From Afipia sp. (GTDB lineage Bacteria; Pseudomonadota; Alphaproteobacteria; Rhizobiales; Xanthobacteraceae), in the NCBI GenBank assembly GCA_024707075.1, contig JANQAK010000003.1, positions 124,001-188,000 on the forward strand: DNA of 64,000 nucleotides. The letters are read 5' to 3'. A model generated the notes under the pieces. The model was not told the DNA's origin. It was given only the letters and a program-made list of their open reading frames with translations, and did no database searches. Positions 26,698 through 36,005 of the stretch are shown piece by piece; positions within the stretch are counted from its first letter, which is position 1; each line of letters opens with the position of its first letter. A program made the translations under genes and the position numbers.

Positions 26698-29600
26698 AGG
26701 CTCCGGTTAAATCTCCGGCGCAGGCGCTGCGGCCCGGCCATGCCCTGACGCTGGCCAATGTTGCCGAAGGCGCGGAGGGCTTGGTCGTCTCGGACCTGGC
26801 CCGCGCGGTGGCGGCGAAGAAGGATGCGCCGGCGGTCAGTCTTGCGGTCGTGTGCCGGGACGGCCCGCGCATGGCGCAACTGGCGCGCGCGCTGGAATTC
26901 TTCGCGCCGGATCTCGCCGTGATGCAGTTTCCGGCATGGGACTGCCAGCCTTATGACCGCGTCTCGCCGCACGGCGGCATTCTCGCGCAGCGGCTGACGA
27001 CGCTTGCAAGGCTTTCGCGGCTTCAAGGCAGCGAGAAGCCGCTAATCGTGCTGACCACGGTGAACGCCATCGTGCAGCGCGTGCCTGAGCGCGATGTGGT
27101 GGCGGCGCAGGCGCTGTCGGTCGCGCCCGGACATCGCGTGGCGATGGACAACATCGCCGCATGGCTCGAGCACAACGGCTACAACCGCACCTCGACGGTG
27201 CGCGAGCCCGGCGAATACGCCGTGCGCGGCGGTATCCTCGATCTGTTCCCGGCGGGACTCGATCAGCCGGTCAGGTTCGACTTCTTCGGCGATACGCTGG
27301 AATCGATCCGCACCTTCGATGCGGAATCGCAGCGCACGCTGCTCGACATGCGCGCGCTCGATCTCGTGCCGGTGTCGGAATTCCAGTTGGTGACGGAGAC
27401 CATCAAGCGCTTCCGCATGGGATACGTCGCGCAGTTCGGCGCGCCGGAGCGCGACGACATGCTGTACGAGGCGGTGAGCGAAGGCCGCCGTCATCCCGGC
27501 ATGGAGCACTGGCTGCCGCTGTTTCAGGAGCGGATGGATACGCTGTTCGATTACCTCGGCGGCGCGCCCATCGTGCTGGAACATCAGGCCGACGACGCCG
27601 CGCGCGAGCGCTTCACCCAGATCAGCGACTATTACGAGGCGCGGCGCGAGGTGATGGATACGCCCGGCAGCGGCGCGATCTATAAGCCGTTGCCGCCGGA
27701 CAGGCTGTATCTCACCGATGCCGAGTGGACATCGCTGTTGGGCGACAGTGCGCTGGCGCGGCTGACGCCGTTCGCGTTGCCCGATGGCGAAGGCGTGATC
27801 GACATCGACGCGCGGCAGGGCCGCGACTTCGCGCCGGAGCGCGCGGACACCAAGGTCAACGTGTTCGAGAGCGTGGTGGCGCATGTCAACGGCTTGCAGG
27901 CCGCGCGCAAGAAGGTGGTGGTCGCGCTGTGGAGCGAAGGCTCGCGCGACCGCATGTCCTCGATGCTGAAGGACCACAAGCTGCTCAACATCACCAGTGT
28001 CAATTCGTGGCGCGCGGTGCAGGCGACGCCGCGCAACGAGACCATGCTGGCGGTGATCGGCCTCGAATCCGGCTTCGAGACGGAAACTACAGCGCTCATC
28101 ACAGAGCAGGACATCCTCGGCGACCGACTGGTGCGGCCGCGCAAGGCCAGCCGCAAGCTCGAGAACTTCATTTCCGAAGTCACCAGTCTGGCGACCGGCG
28201 ATCTGGTGGTGCATGTCGAGCACGGCATCGGCCGTTTCGTCGGCTTGCAGACGCTTCAGGTTGGCGGCGCGCCGCACGACTGTCTCGAGCTGCACTACGC
28301 CAACGAGACCAAACTGTTTCTGCCGGTCGAGAACATCGAACTCTTGTCGCGTTACGGCTCCGACCAGACCAATGTCGAACTGGACCGGCTCGGCGGCGGC
28401 GGATGGCAAGCGCGCAAGGCCAAACTCAAGAACCGCATCCGCGAGATCGCGGGCGACCTGATCAAGATCGCCGCCGAGCGGCATGTCCATGTCGCGCCGA
28501 AATTCCCGGTTCACCAAGGGACGTATGACGAATTCTGCGCGCGGTTCCCCTATGAGGAGACCGAGGACCAGCTCGGCGCGATCAACGCGGCGCTGCATGA
28601 CCTCGACGCAGGCCGGCCGATGGACCGTCTGGTCTGCGGCGACGTCGGTTTCGGCAAGACGGAAGTGGCGCTGCGCGCGGCGTTCGCCGTGGCGCTGGAC
28701 GGCAAGCAGGTCGCCGTTGTCGTGCCGACCACGTTGCTGGCGCGGCAGCACACCAGGACCTTCACCGAGCGCTTCAAGGGTTTCCCGGTCAATGTCGCGC
28801 AAGCCTCACGCCTCGTCGCGCCGAAGCAGATGACGCAGGTCAAGAAGGATCTGGCCGACGGCAAGATCGACATCATCGTCGGCACCCACGCGCTGCTCGG
28901 CAAGGCGATCAAGTTTAAGGACCTCGGCCTGCTGATCGTGGACGAGGAGCAGCATTTCGGCGTGTCGCACAAGGAGCGGCTGAAGCAGTTGCGTGCCGAA
29001 GTTCACGTTCTCACGCTAAGCGCGACACCGATCCCCCGCACGCTGCAACTCGCGCTGAGCGGCGTGCGCGAACTGTCGATCATCGCATCGCCGCCGGTGG
29101 ACCGTCTCGCGGTGCGCACTTTCGTCGCGCCGTTCGATCCGCTGATGATCCGCGAGGCGCTGCTGCGTGAGCGGTATCGTGGCGGACAGGCGTTCTATGT
29201 CTGCCCGCGCATCGAGTATCTCGCCGAGGCCAAGGATTTCCTCGACAAGCATGTGCCCGAGATGAAGGTCGCGGTCGCGCACGGCCAGATGCCGCCGACT
29301 GTGATCGAGGACATCATGTCGGCGTTCTACGACGGCAAGTACGACATCCTGCTCTCGACCACGATTGTGGAATCCGGCCTCGATATTCCGTCCGCGAACA
29401 CGCTGATCGTGCATCGCGCCGATATGTTCGGTCTGGCGCAGCTCTATCAGTTGCGCGGCCGGGTCGGCCGCTCGAAGCTGCGCGCCTATGCGCTGTTCAC
29501 GCTGCCGGCGCAGCAGAAGATCACCGCGCAGGCGGAGCGCCGCCTGAAGGTGTTGCAGTCGCTGGAAAACCTCGGCGCAGGTTTCCAGTTGGCGTCGCAC

Positions 29601-30209
29601 GATCTCGACATTCGGGGCGCGGGCAACTTGCTCGGCGAGGAACAGTCCGGTCATATCAAGGAAGTCGGTTTCGAGCTTTATCAGTCGATGCTGGAGGAGG
29701 CGATCCTCTCGCTCAAGGCCGGGATTTCCGAGCCGGTCGCGGATCGCTGGTCGCCGCAGATCACGCTGGGCATGCCCGTCCTCATTCCGGAAGACTACGT
29801 TGCCGATCTCTCGATCCGGTTGTCGCTCTATCGCCGCCTCGCGGACCTCGACACCGACGACGAGATCGAGAATTTCGGCGCGGAATTGCGCGACCGCTTC
29901 GGCCCGCTGCCGGACGAGGTGCGCTATCTGTTCCAGATCGCCGCGATCAAGGCGTATTGCCGCCGCGCCAACATCGAGAAGGTCGATGCCGGACCGAAGG
30001 GTGTGGTCATTACCTTCCGCGACAATTCCTTCGCCCAGCCGGAGAAGCTGGTTTATTTCATCCGGCAACATGGTCAGGCCGCGAAGGTGCGGCCCGACAT
30101 GAAGGTGGTGTTCTTCCAGGAATGGGAGACGCCGGACGAGCGCGTCGAGGGCACGACCACCATCCTGCGCGATCTCGCGAATCTCGCGGAAGGCAAGAAG
30201 GTGGCGTGA
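26694..30209 (+). CDS. mfd: Transcription-repair coupling factor
   Basis: Mfd displaces RNA polymerase stalled at lesions and recruits the UvrA2B complex. The 1171-residue protein has the UvrB-like N-terminal part with NGYNRTSTVREPGEYAVRGG, the RNA polymerase-binding region near LVVHVEHGIGRFVGLQ, and translocase motifs GDVGFGKTEVALRAAF, DEEQHFGVSHKER and SATPIPRTLQLALSG. It ends in the TRCF C-terminal domain. The ATG overlaps the sdhE stop by four bases. Confidence 0.97.
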   Translation: MKAPVKSPAQALRPGHALTLANVAEGAEGLVVSDLARAVAAKKDAPAVSLAVVCRDGPRMAQLARALEFFAPDLAVMQFPAWDCQPYDRVSPHGGILAQRLTTLARLSRLQGSEKPLIVLTTVNAIVQRVPERDVVAAQALSVAPGHRVAMDNIAAWLEHNGYNRTSTVREPGEYAVRGGILDLFPAGLDQPVRFDFFGDTLESIRTFDAESQRTLLDMRALDLVPVSEFQLVTETIKRFRMGYVAQFGAPERDDMLYEAVSEGRRHPGMEHWLPLFQERMDTLFDYLGGAPIVLEHQADDAARERFTQISDYYEARREVMDTPGSGAIYKPLPPDRLYLTDAEWTSLLGDSALARLTPFALPDGEGVIDIDARQGRDFAPERADTKVNVFESVVAHVNGLQAARKKVVVALWSEGSRDRMSSMLKDHKLLNITSVNSWRAVQATPRNETMLAVIGLESGFETETTALITEQDILGDRLVRPRKASRKLENFISEVTSLATGDLVVHVEHGIGRFVGLQTLQVGGAPHDCLELHYANETKLFLPVENIELLSRYGSDQTNVELDRLGGGGWQARKAKLKNRIREIAGDLIKIAAERHVHVAPKFPVHQGTYDEFCARFPYEETEDQLGAINAALHDLDAGRPMDRLVCGDVGFGKTEVALRAAFAVALDGKQVAVVVPTTLLARQHTRTFTERFKGFPVNVAQASRLVAPKQMTQVKKDLADGKIDIIVGTHALLGKAIKFKDLGLLIVDEEQHFGVSHKERLKQLRAEVHVLTLSATPIPRTLQLALSGVRELSIIASPPVDRLAVRTFVAPFDPLMIREALLRERYRGGQAFYVCPRIEYLAEAKDFLDKHVPEMKVAVAHGQMPPTVIEDIMSAFYDGKYDILLSTTIVESGLDIPSANTLIVHRADMFGLAQLYQLRGRVGRSKLRAYALFTLPAQQKITAQAERRLKVLQSLENLGAGFQLASHDLDIRGAGNLLGEEQSGHIKEVGFELYQSMLEEAILSLKAGISEPVADRWSPQITLGMPVLIPEDYVADLSIRLSLYRRLADLDTDDEIENFGAELRDRFGPLPDEVRYLFQIAAIKAYCRRANIEKVDAGPKGVVITFRDNSFAQPEKLVYFIRQHGQAAKVRPDMKVVFFQEWETPDERVEGTTTILRDLANLAEGKKVA

Positions 30210-30240
30210 CCTGGTGTGTCGCGCGCCGCGCCTCCTGAAT

Positions 30241-30320
30241 TCATTATTGCGAGCGAAGCAATCCAACTCTACAGGAGCAAAGCTGGATTGCTTCATCGCA
30301 ACTGCTCCTTGCAATGACGA
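30241..30320. repeat. Palindromic repeat after mfd
   Basis: ATTGCGAGCGAAGCAATCCA and GCTGGATTGCTTCATCGCA form an inverted repeat, with a third block CTTGCAATGACG. The same family recurs at 55215-55331. It lies between convergent mfd and the PRC-barrel gene. Confidence 0.85.
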
Positions 30321-30341
30321 AGAGCAGTTTAACCGAGGTCG

Positions 30342-30734
30342 TTACTTCGGATACTTGAACTCAGGCGCAGCCTTAAGCGCCTCCTTGGTCGTGTTCATTT
30401 TCGCGCTCCAGGTATCCTTGTCCTTGTTGTAGCTGACGCGGACGGACGACGGCGACACGGCGACATAGCGCTCGCCCATGCCGAGGAATCCGCCGACGGA
30501 CAGGATCATGGCCTGGATCTGTTCGCCCTTGCCGATAGCGAGATCGGTGATTTCGCCGACCTTTTCGTCCTTCTGATTATAGACGTTCAGGCCCTTGAGC
30601 TTCGAGCTGAACATCTCGTCCTTCGCGACGGTCGAGAACTTTGCCTCGGCGGGAGCGGTTCCGCTTGTGGATTGGGCGAAAGCGGGGGTGGTGAGGACGG
30701 CGAGCGCTGCGCCGATGAGTGCAAATTTCTTCAT
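30342..30734 (-). CDS. Secreted PRC-barrel domain protein
   Basis: The 130-residue protein has a signal peptide (MKKFALIGAALAVLTTPAFAQ) and a PRC-barrel-like domain with KLKGLNVYNQKDEKVGEI, GGFLGMGERYVAV and a Lys-rich tail. Periplasmic PRC-barrel proteins of this kind are common in Bradyrhizobiaceae and often respond to stress; the ligand is unknown. The ATG at 30734 is preferred over one 12 bp upstream because GGAGG lies seven bases before it. Confidence 0.82.
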   Translation of the reverse strand: MKKFALIGAALAVLTTPAFAQSTSGTAPAEAKFSTVAKDEMFSSKLKGLNVYNQKDEKVGEITDLAIGKGEQIQAMILSVGGFLGMGERYVAVSPSSVRVSYNKDKDTWSAKMNTTKEALKAAPEFKYPK

Positions 30735-30817
30735 GGTAGCCTCCAATGGAACAAGAGGCTCGTCAATGCGAGACCGGCTCGATTGTTCCGGTCGTAATCA
30801 AACTGTAAATGAACGTG

Positions 30818-32059
30818 TCACGACGCCGCGCGATGGGGGTCCGTGTAGAGGCGGGCAAAGATCGTCGAGGCGGTATCGCCCGGCATCATGGTTGCGAGAG
30901 CGACCTGCGGATCGAGTCGCTGGTCGCGCTTCTCGCTGTACATGGTGTGCTTTAGCACACTGCCGAGCCGCCGGGCGATCATGTGCGCGTTGCGCAGGTC
31001 GGTTTCCGCAAACACCACGATGATCGCGCCGGTGTCGTCGAGGGTGGCGAAGTCCATCCGCCGCATCAGCCGGCTAAGAATGCGGGCGGCGTCGAGGCGC
31101 ATGCGTTCGGATGTCTGGCCGCGCGCAAAGGTAATGCGGGCGACGGACAATCCCGCGCCGCGCGCCTGGGTCTCTGTCACGGCGGTCTCGAAGTCGCGGT
31201 TGAAAGCCTCGTTGGTCAGCAGTCCGGTGCGCGGATCGAGCAGGCCGCCAACGTCGATGGATTTGAGCGCGCGGCTGATGCGGGCCTCCAGCGCCTGCTG
31301 CCGGATCAGTGGGACGGCGTGCACGGCCACCATGCGCGGTTCGCCGCTGACGATTTCAAGGTTCGGCAGGTCATAATCTGCGAGCAGTCCCGGCGAACTT
31401 GCGACCACGACCGGAAGGTTGCGGAAGCGGGAGTCTTCCGACAGCACGGTGAGGAAAGCGTCCAGAACGCGGAGCGTGAAGCCGTCGCCGACGATGATGC
31501 CGTCCAGTTCGCGCGCGTTGAGGTGCTTGGCGGCGGCCTCGATGCTGAGCGCGCCGATGACACCCATCTGCTGGCCGAGCGCGACCGACAGCGCGGGATA
31601 TGATGCGCCGCGCCCGAGCAGCAGCACGGTGGCATCCTCGATCGGATCGTTCGTCGGCATTCGCGTCGCCGTTCGGGTGTTGGACAGGCGGCGGATCAGC
31701 GTGGCGTGCAGCGCGCGGACGCGCAGCGCGGCATTGAGGCGGTGGACCAGACGTTCGGGGCTTCGTCCGGCCTGCGTGAACGGGATCGCATTTCGCGGCA
31801 GCGTCGCGCCGGGATCCAGCGCGATCAGCGGCAGGTAAGGCTCGTCGCCGGCGGTGCGGCGCGCGAGATCCGCCAGCGCGGCGATGTTGTGTTCCACGTC
31901 GCTGACCAGCACGGCAGCCGGGCGCAGCCGTGCGAGGGCATCCACGGCATCCGGCCAGTTCACATCCACCAGCGGAAATGTCTTCACCTGCGCAACGGCG
32001 TCCGCAAGTGCGTGGCCTTCCCGATTTGAGACAGTGATGATCGGGCCTTGCTGCGACAT
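30818..32059 (-). CDS. Receiver-like protein with a degenerate GGDEF domain
   Basis: The 413-residue soluble protein appears to hold two receiver-like alpha/beta domains (about 5-115 and 140-260), followed by a C-terminal domain starting LLDPRTGLLTNEAFNRD, the usual opening of a GGDEF domain. Where the catalytic GG(D/E)EF loop should be, it reads TLDDTGAIIVVF. It is therefore unlikely to make cyclic di-GMP and may be a signalling scaffold or sensor. It lies downstream of the yejA-like operon on the same strand, after a 289-bp gap with a repeat. Confidence 0.75.
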   Translation of the reverse strand: MSQQGPIITVSNREGHALADAVAQVKTFPLVDVNWPDAVDALARLRPAAVLVSDVEHNIAALADLARRTAGDEPYLPLIALDPGATLPRNAIPFTQAGRSPERLVHRLNAALRVRALHATLIRRLSNTRTATRMPTNDPIEDATVLLLGRGASYPALSVALGQQMGVIGALSIEAAAKHLNARELDGIIVGDGFTLRVLDAFLTVLSEDSRFRNLPVVVASSPGLLADYDLPNLEIVSGEPRMVAVHAVPLIRQQALEARISRALKSIDVGGLLDPRTGLLTNEAFNRDFETAVTETQARGAGLSVARITFARGQTSERMRLDAARILSRLMRRMDFATLDDTGAIIVVFAETDLRNAHMIARRLGSVLKHTMYSEKRDQRLDPQVALATMMPGDTASTIFARLYTDPHRAAS

Positions 32060-32348
32060 GATGCTGCCAACTCATGGAAATTATGGACAGCCAGACGTAT
32101 CCGGCTTCGCGCGGGATGCTAGGCCGCGGGCCTTAATGGCAGGTCAATGTGATCGCGGAAATTAAGCCGAGCTGGAACGCAGTCACTTGTCATGGCCGCG
32201 ACTCGGTTCCAACTTCGCTCGTCCGAGTGCGTGGCATTGTCGCGGGCATCCATGCCATTCATTCGTTTGAAGAAAGACGTGCGATTGAAGAAAGACGTGA
32301 ATGGCGGGAACACGCCCGGCGATGACGGAATATTCGGATCAACGGCCG
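32060..32348. repeat. Non-coding gap with a palindromic and direct repeat
   Basis: The gap contains the 15-bp direct repeat TTGAAGAAAGACGTG at 32267-32281 and 32285-32299, flanked by GCATTGTCGCGGGCATCC and GGAACACGCCCGGCGATGACGG, which look like degraded arms of a bradyrhizobial palindromic repeat. No gene is seen. Confidence 0.6.
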
Positions 32349-33884
32349 TTAGCCGGTGCTGGAACGGTCGCGAAACGCTTCCACCATCAGGGGGTTAAGC
32401 CCCAGTTCGCCGAGCGCTTCGCGGGCGCTGCGGTTGTCCGAGGCGCGTCCGGCGAGGCGGAAGCCGTTCAACTGATCCGGCAGCGCGGTCAGCATCGCGC
32501 CCGCGGCGAGCCGCCTAGCCCATTCGTCGAGATCCTGCGAGAGAAAACGATAGCCGCCGACACCGACGATCCCGACAGGCGGCGCGGTGATGCCAATGAT
32601 GCTCTTGGTGCGATCGAGATGCGCGGCGTAACCGGTATCGACATAATCGGGAGCCGGCGTTTCCATCAGCGATTCTCCCGACGGCGTGCGATAGGCCGTG
32701 ACCGGCACCATCGCGCCGCGCAAGGCCAGCGTCGCCTTCGGCGTGACGATGATCTCGCCGATGGATTTCGAACGTGCCGCTCCGCGCGGCGCGCCGAACG
32801 GTCCAGGTGCGATGGGAGCGGGTGAGCCGTCCGCGAGCCTGCGTGCGGCGAACAGTCCGATCTCGCCGAACAGGTAGACATCGGTCAGCGTCGTGCCGGC
32901 GTCTTGCCAGTTGTCGCTTGCCGCCACGCGGTCCGGCGTGCGCCACAGGCCGATGACATGTTTGACCGCCGCCTGCGGCCGCGCCAGGGTGCCGCTCTCC
33001 GCCAGCCGGAGCGCCAGCAGCGCTGGCGCGATCAGCGTGTCACAGGGGCCATCGACGATCTGCTGTTCGAGCGCCTGCAAATCGGCGGGGTGATGCAGCG
33101 CGAGCGAGCCGCCGCTGAGAAGCCACGTCATCACGGTCGATGCGAAAGCCGCGAACGACGCCGGCGCCATCGCCGACAGCAGCTTTGCCCCCTGCGGCAG
33201 TCCGGCTTCGAGGAAAATCGCGAGACCGCCGGAGATCAGTTGCAGATGGTTGCGCGGGATCGCGCGAAAGCCGTCCGGGGTGACATCGAATGTGACGATC
33301 GCCGGCCGCCGTGCATCGGGCGGCGCCGGCGGCAGCCAGCCGTTCATGCCACTTGTCGCGATCGTGAGTGGCGCCATGCCTTCCGGCAGATCGTTGCCGA
33401 AGCCGAACACATGACGGATGGAAAATGCCTCCGCTGCGGCGTTCAGCGCGAGGTCGGCGTGATCGACGATCTCGATGCGGCCGATGCCGGCGATGGCGCG
33501 GGCACCGATCCTGTTGAGCGCGGTGGTCAATTCCGATTGCCGCCACAGTTGCGGCAGCAGCGCCACCACTAGACCGGCGCGGATGGCCGCCATCGCCGTC
33601 ACCACGAACTCGATGGTGTTCGGCATCTGCATGGCGATGATCGAGCCGGACGGCAATCCGGATTCGACAAAACGCGCGGCGATTGCAGAGATGGCCTGAT
33701 CGGCCTGCGCGAAGGTCAGTTGCATCGGCGCTTCGCCGGTGATGCGCTGCTTGTTCGGCGGATCGATCAGGGCGACGTCGTCGGGCTGGCGCGACACCGT
33801 GCGGCGAAACAGATCGTCCAGCGTCAGCGCCGTGCCGGATGCGGGTGCTGATGGGGTCGGCGCGGTCTGCAAAGGCTCGCTCAC
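32349..33884 (-). CDS. Degenerate acyl-CoA synthetase-like (ANL superfamily) protein
   Basis: The 511-residue protein has the adenylate-forming enzyme fold, seen in MQLTFAQADQAISAIAARF, IAMQMPNTIEFVVTAMAAIRAG and the C-terminal YRFLSQDLDEWARRL. The key motifs are eroded. The ATP-binding loop (S/T)SGTTGxPK is replaced by VTFDVTPDGFRAIPRNH, and no clear catalytic C-terminal lysine motif is seen. It probably does not activate acids in the usual way. It starts at GTG 33884, 13 bp after the yejA-like gene, so the two are likely one operon. Confidence 0.72.
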   Translation of the reverse strand: MSEPLQTAPTPSAPASGTALTLDDLFRRTVSRQPDDVALIDPPNKQRITGEAPMQLTFAQADQAISAIAARFVESGLPSGSIIAMQMPNTIEFVVTAMAAIRAGLVVALLPQLWRQSELTTALNRIGARAIAGIGRIEIVDHADLALNAAAEAFSIRHVFGFGNDLPEGMAPLTIATSGMNGWLPPAPPDARRPAIVTFDVTPDGFRAIPRNHLQLISGGLAIFLEAGLPQGAKLLSAMAPASFAAFASTVMTWLLSGGSLALHHPADLQALEQQIVDGPCDTLIAPALLALRLAESGTLARPQAAVKHVIGLWRTPDRVAASDNWQDAGTTLTDVYLFGEIGLFAARRLADGSPAPIAPGPFGAPRGAARSKSIGEIIVTPKATLALRGAMVPVTAYRTPSGESLMETPAPDYVDTGYAAHLDRTKSIIGITAPPVGIVGVGGYRFLSQDLDEWARRLAAGAMLTALPDQLNGFRLAGRASDNRSAREALGELGLNPLMVEAFRDRSSTG

Positions 33885-33897
33885 AGTCTGGGTCAGC

Positions 33898-35793
33898 TTA
33901 CGGGGCTTTTACGCCCGGCTTTTGCCACCACGTCTCCGGCAGATAGCCGGTGAGCGCGGCAGCCTTAGGCCGTTCTATCCGATTCCATCGCGCGATCCAT
34001 TGCTGCTGCGCGTTATAAAGCGGGATAGCGTAGAAGCCCGACATCAGGGCGCGGTCGAGTGCCCGTACTGCGGGCACGAAGTCGGTTTTCTCCCGCGCTT
34101 CCAGCAGGGCTGCGATCATGGCGTCCACGGCGGGGGATTTCGCGCCCATGTAATTGCGGGTGCCCTGATTATCGGCAGCGGCGCTGCCCCAGTAGAACGC
34201 CTGTTCGTTGCCCGGCGACAGCGATTGGTCCCAGCGGATCTGGATCATGTCGAAGTCGAAGGAGAGCCTTCGCTGGTCGAACTGCACGGCGTCCACGGCG
34301 CGCACCGAGACTGCGATGCCGGCGCGCTTGAGATCGCGCTGATAGGCCAGCGCGATGCGTTCCTGATCGCGGGTGGTCACCAGAATTTCAAAGGTCAGCG
34401 GCGTGCGGCTGCCGCGCTGGCGCAGCACCGTCCCGTCGAGGTCGTATCCGGCCTGTGAGAGCAGGGCGAATGCCGCGCGCAGGTTGGCGCGGTCACGGCC
34501 CGAGGCGTCGGTGACGGGCAGGCGATAGCTGCCGTCCATGATGTCGGGCCGGATGTCGGCGGCGAAGGGCGCGAGCAGAGATTTTTCCCGCGCGTCCGCC
34601 GGGCGCGTATAGGCGGACAGTTCGGAGCCAGCGAAGTAACCCGCCGAGCGGCCGTACAGGCCGAAGAAGTAGTTGCGGTTGATCCATTCGAAGTCGAACA
34701 GCAGGGTCAGCGCCTGACGGATGCGAATGTCGGCGAACATTGGCCGCCGCGTGTTGAACACGAGGTATTCCGACGGTTGCGGCGTGCCGGGCCTGATCTC
34801 GTCGCGGATGACCTCGCCGTTTTTCACCGCGGCGAAATTATAGCCTTCGTGCCAGCGCAGCGGCTCGTTCTCGACGCGGAAGTCATACAGGCCGCGCTTG
34901 AACGCCTCGAATGCGCCGTTGGCCTCGCGGTAGTAATCCAGCCGCACCTCATCGAAATTCCACAGCCCGCGATTCACCGGCAGATCGCGGCCCCAGTAAT
35001 CCGGATTGCGCGTCAGCATGACGCTCGCGCCCGCGCGCACGGCGGTGACGCGGTAGGGGCCGGAGCCGACAAGGCCGGTGAGGGAGGTCTCCTCGAAGGT
35101 CGCGACATCGATGGCGTGTTTCGGAAACACCGGCATCAGGCCGAGGATCAGCGGCAGTTCTCGGTCATTCGCACCGGGAAAATCGAACCGTACGGTGCGT
35201 TCATCCAGCGCCTGTGCTTTTTCGACCTTGGCGTAATACAGCCGATGATTGGGGCGGCCCTTGTCGCGCATCAACTGCCACGAAAACAGCACGTCCTCCG
35301 CCAGCACCGGCTTGCCATCGGAGAAACGGGCGAGAGGGTTGAGCCTGAACGTCACATAGCTGCGGGCAGCGTCGGTCTCGACGCTCTGCGCCAGCAGACC
35401 GTAGAGCGTGAATGCCTCGTCGTTGCCGCGTGCCATCAGGCTTTCGATGACATAGCCGCGGACCTGCTGTACCGCGATCCCTTTCACGATGAAGGGATTG
35501 AGGCTGTCGAAGGTGCCCAATAAGCCGTAGATGATCCGGCCGCCTTTCGGCGCATCGGGACTGGCGTAAGGCATGTGGGTGAAGCCGGCGGGCAGGGCCG
35601 GGACGCCGTGCATGGCGATACCGTGCGCGGAAACCGGCGCGGGCGACGCCGGCTGGGCATGAACCTGCGCCGTTGCGAGGCCGGCCAAGGCTAAAACCGT
35701 GCAACACAACCGCCGCGTCCAGCCTCGGTCGCTGCGGCGCAACGCGGATGGGAGCCTGTTTGATTCGGCTGCGGTCACGTTAAAATTTACCAC
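33898..35793 (-). CDS. yejA: Periplasmic oligopeptide-binding protein, YejA-like (SBP family 5)
   Basis: The 631-residue protein has an export signal (CCTVLALAGLATAQVHAQ) and the family 5 solute-binding fold: DAPKGGRIIYGLLGTFDSLN near the N terminus, VGSGPYRV, RNPDYWGRDLP and QALTLLFDFEWINR. This resembles YejA, which delivers peptides and microcin C-like compounds to YejBEF. No permease or ATPase gene lies nearby, so it either works with a distant transporter or has another role. The start is GTG 35793 with GGGG before it. Confidence 0.82.
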   Translation of the reverse strand: MVNFNVTAAESNRLPSALRRSDRGWTRRLCCTVLALAGLATAQVHAQPASPAPVSAHGIAMHGVPALPAGFTHMPYASPDAPKGGRIIYGLLGTFDSLNPFIVKGIAVQQVRGYVIESLMARGNDEAFTLYGLLAQSVETDAARSYVTFRLNPLARFSDGKPVLAEDVLFSWQLMRDKGRPNHRLYYAKVEKAQALDERTVRFDFPGANDRELPLILGLMPVFPKHAIDVATFEETSLTGLVGSGPYRVTAVRAGASVMLTRNPDYWGRDLPVNRGLWNFDEVRLDYYREANGAFEAFKRGLYDFRVENEPLRWHEGYNFAAVKNGEVIRDEIRPGTPQPSEYLVFNTRRPMFADIRIRQALTLLFDFEWINRNYFFGLYGRSAGYFAGSELSAYTRPADAREKSLLAPFAADIRPDIMDGSYRLPVTDASGRDRANLRAAFALLSQAGYDLDGTVLRQRGSRTPLTFEILVTTRDQERIALAYQRDLKRAGIAVSVRAVDAVQFDQRRLSFDFDMIQIRWDQSLSPGNEQAFYWGSAAADNQGTRNYMGAKSPAVDAMIAALLEAREKTDFVPAVRALDRALMSGFYAIPLYNAQQQWIARWNRIERPKAAALTGYLPETWWQKPGVKAP

Positions 35794-36005
35794 GATGGAC
35801 CCCGATAATACGGGGGCATCGTGTCAAATATCGCTGTTGGCATTGATCTTTTCGCTCGCCGTTGTATTGAAGGCGGGCAATTCGGGGCCGGGGGCGCGAT
35901 CTGTCACGTAACCGCCTCAATTCGCTCCGAGACAGCCGCCGAACAAACAGGCGTTCGCGCTTCCGCGAGGGGCTGGGCGTTCAGGTTCAGAAAGGGTTTT
36001 CCGCA

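Noticed and set aside
27042..28802. 586-codon frame antisense to mfd
   Set aside because: Shadow of mfd; no domain pattern or ribosome site.
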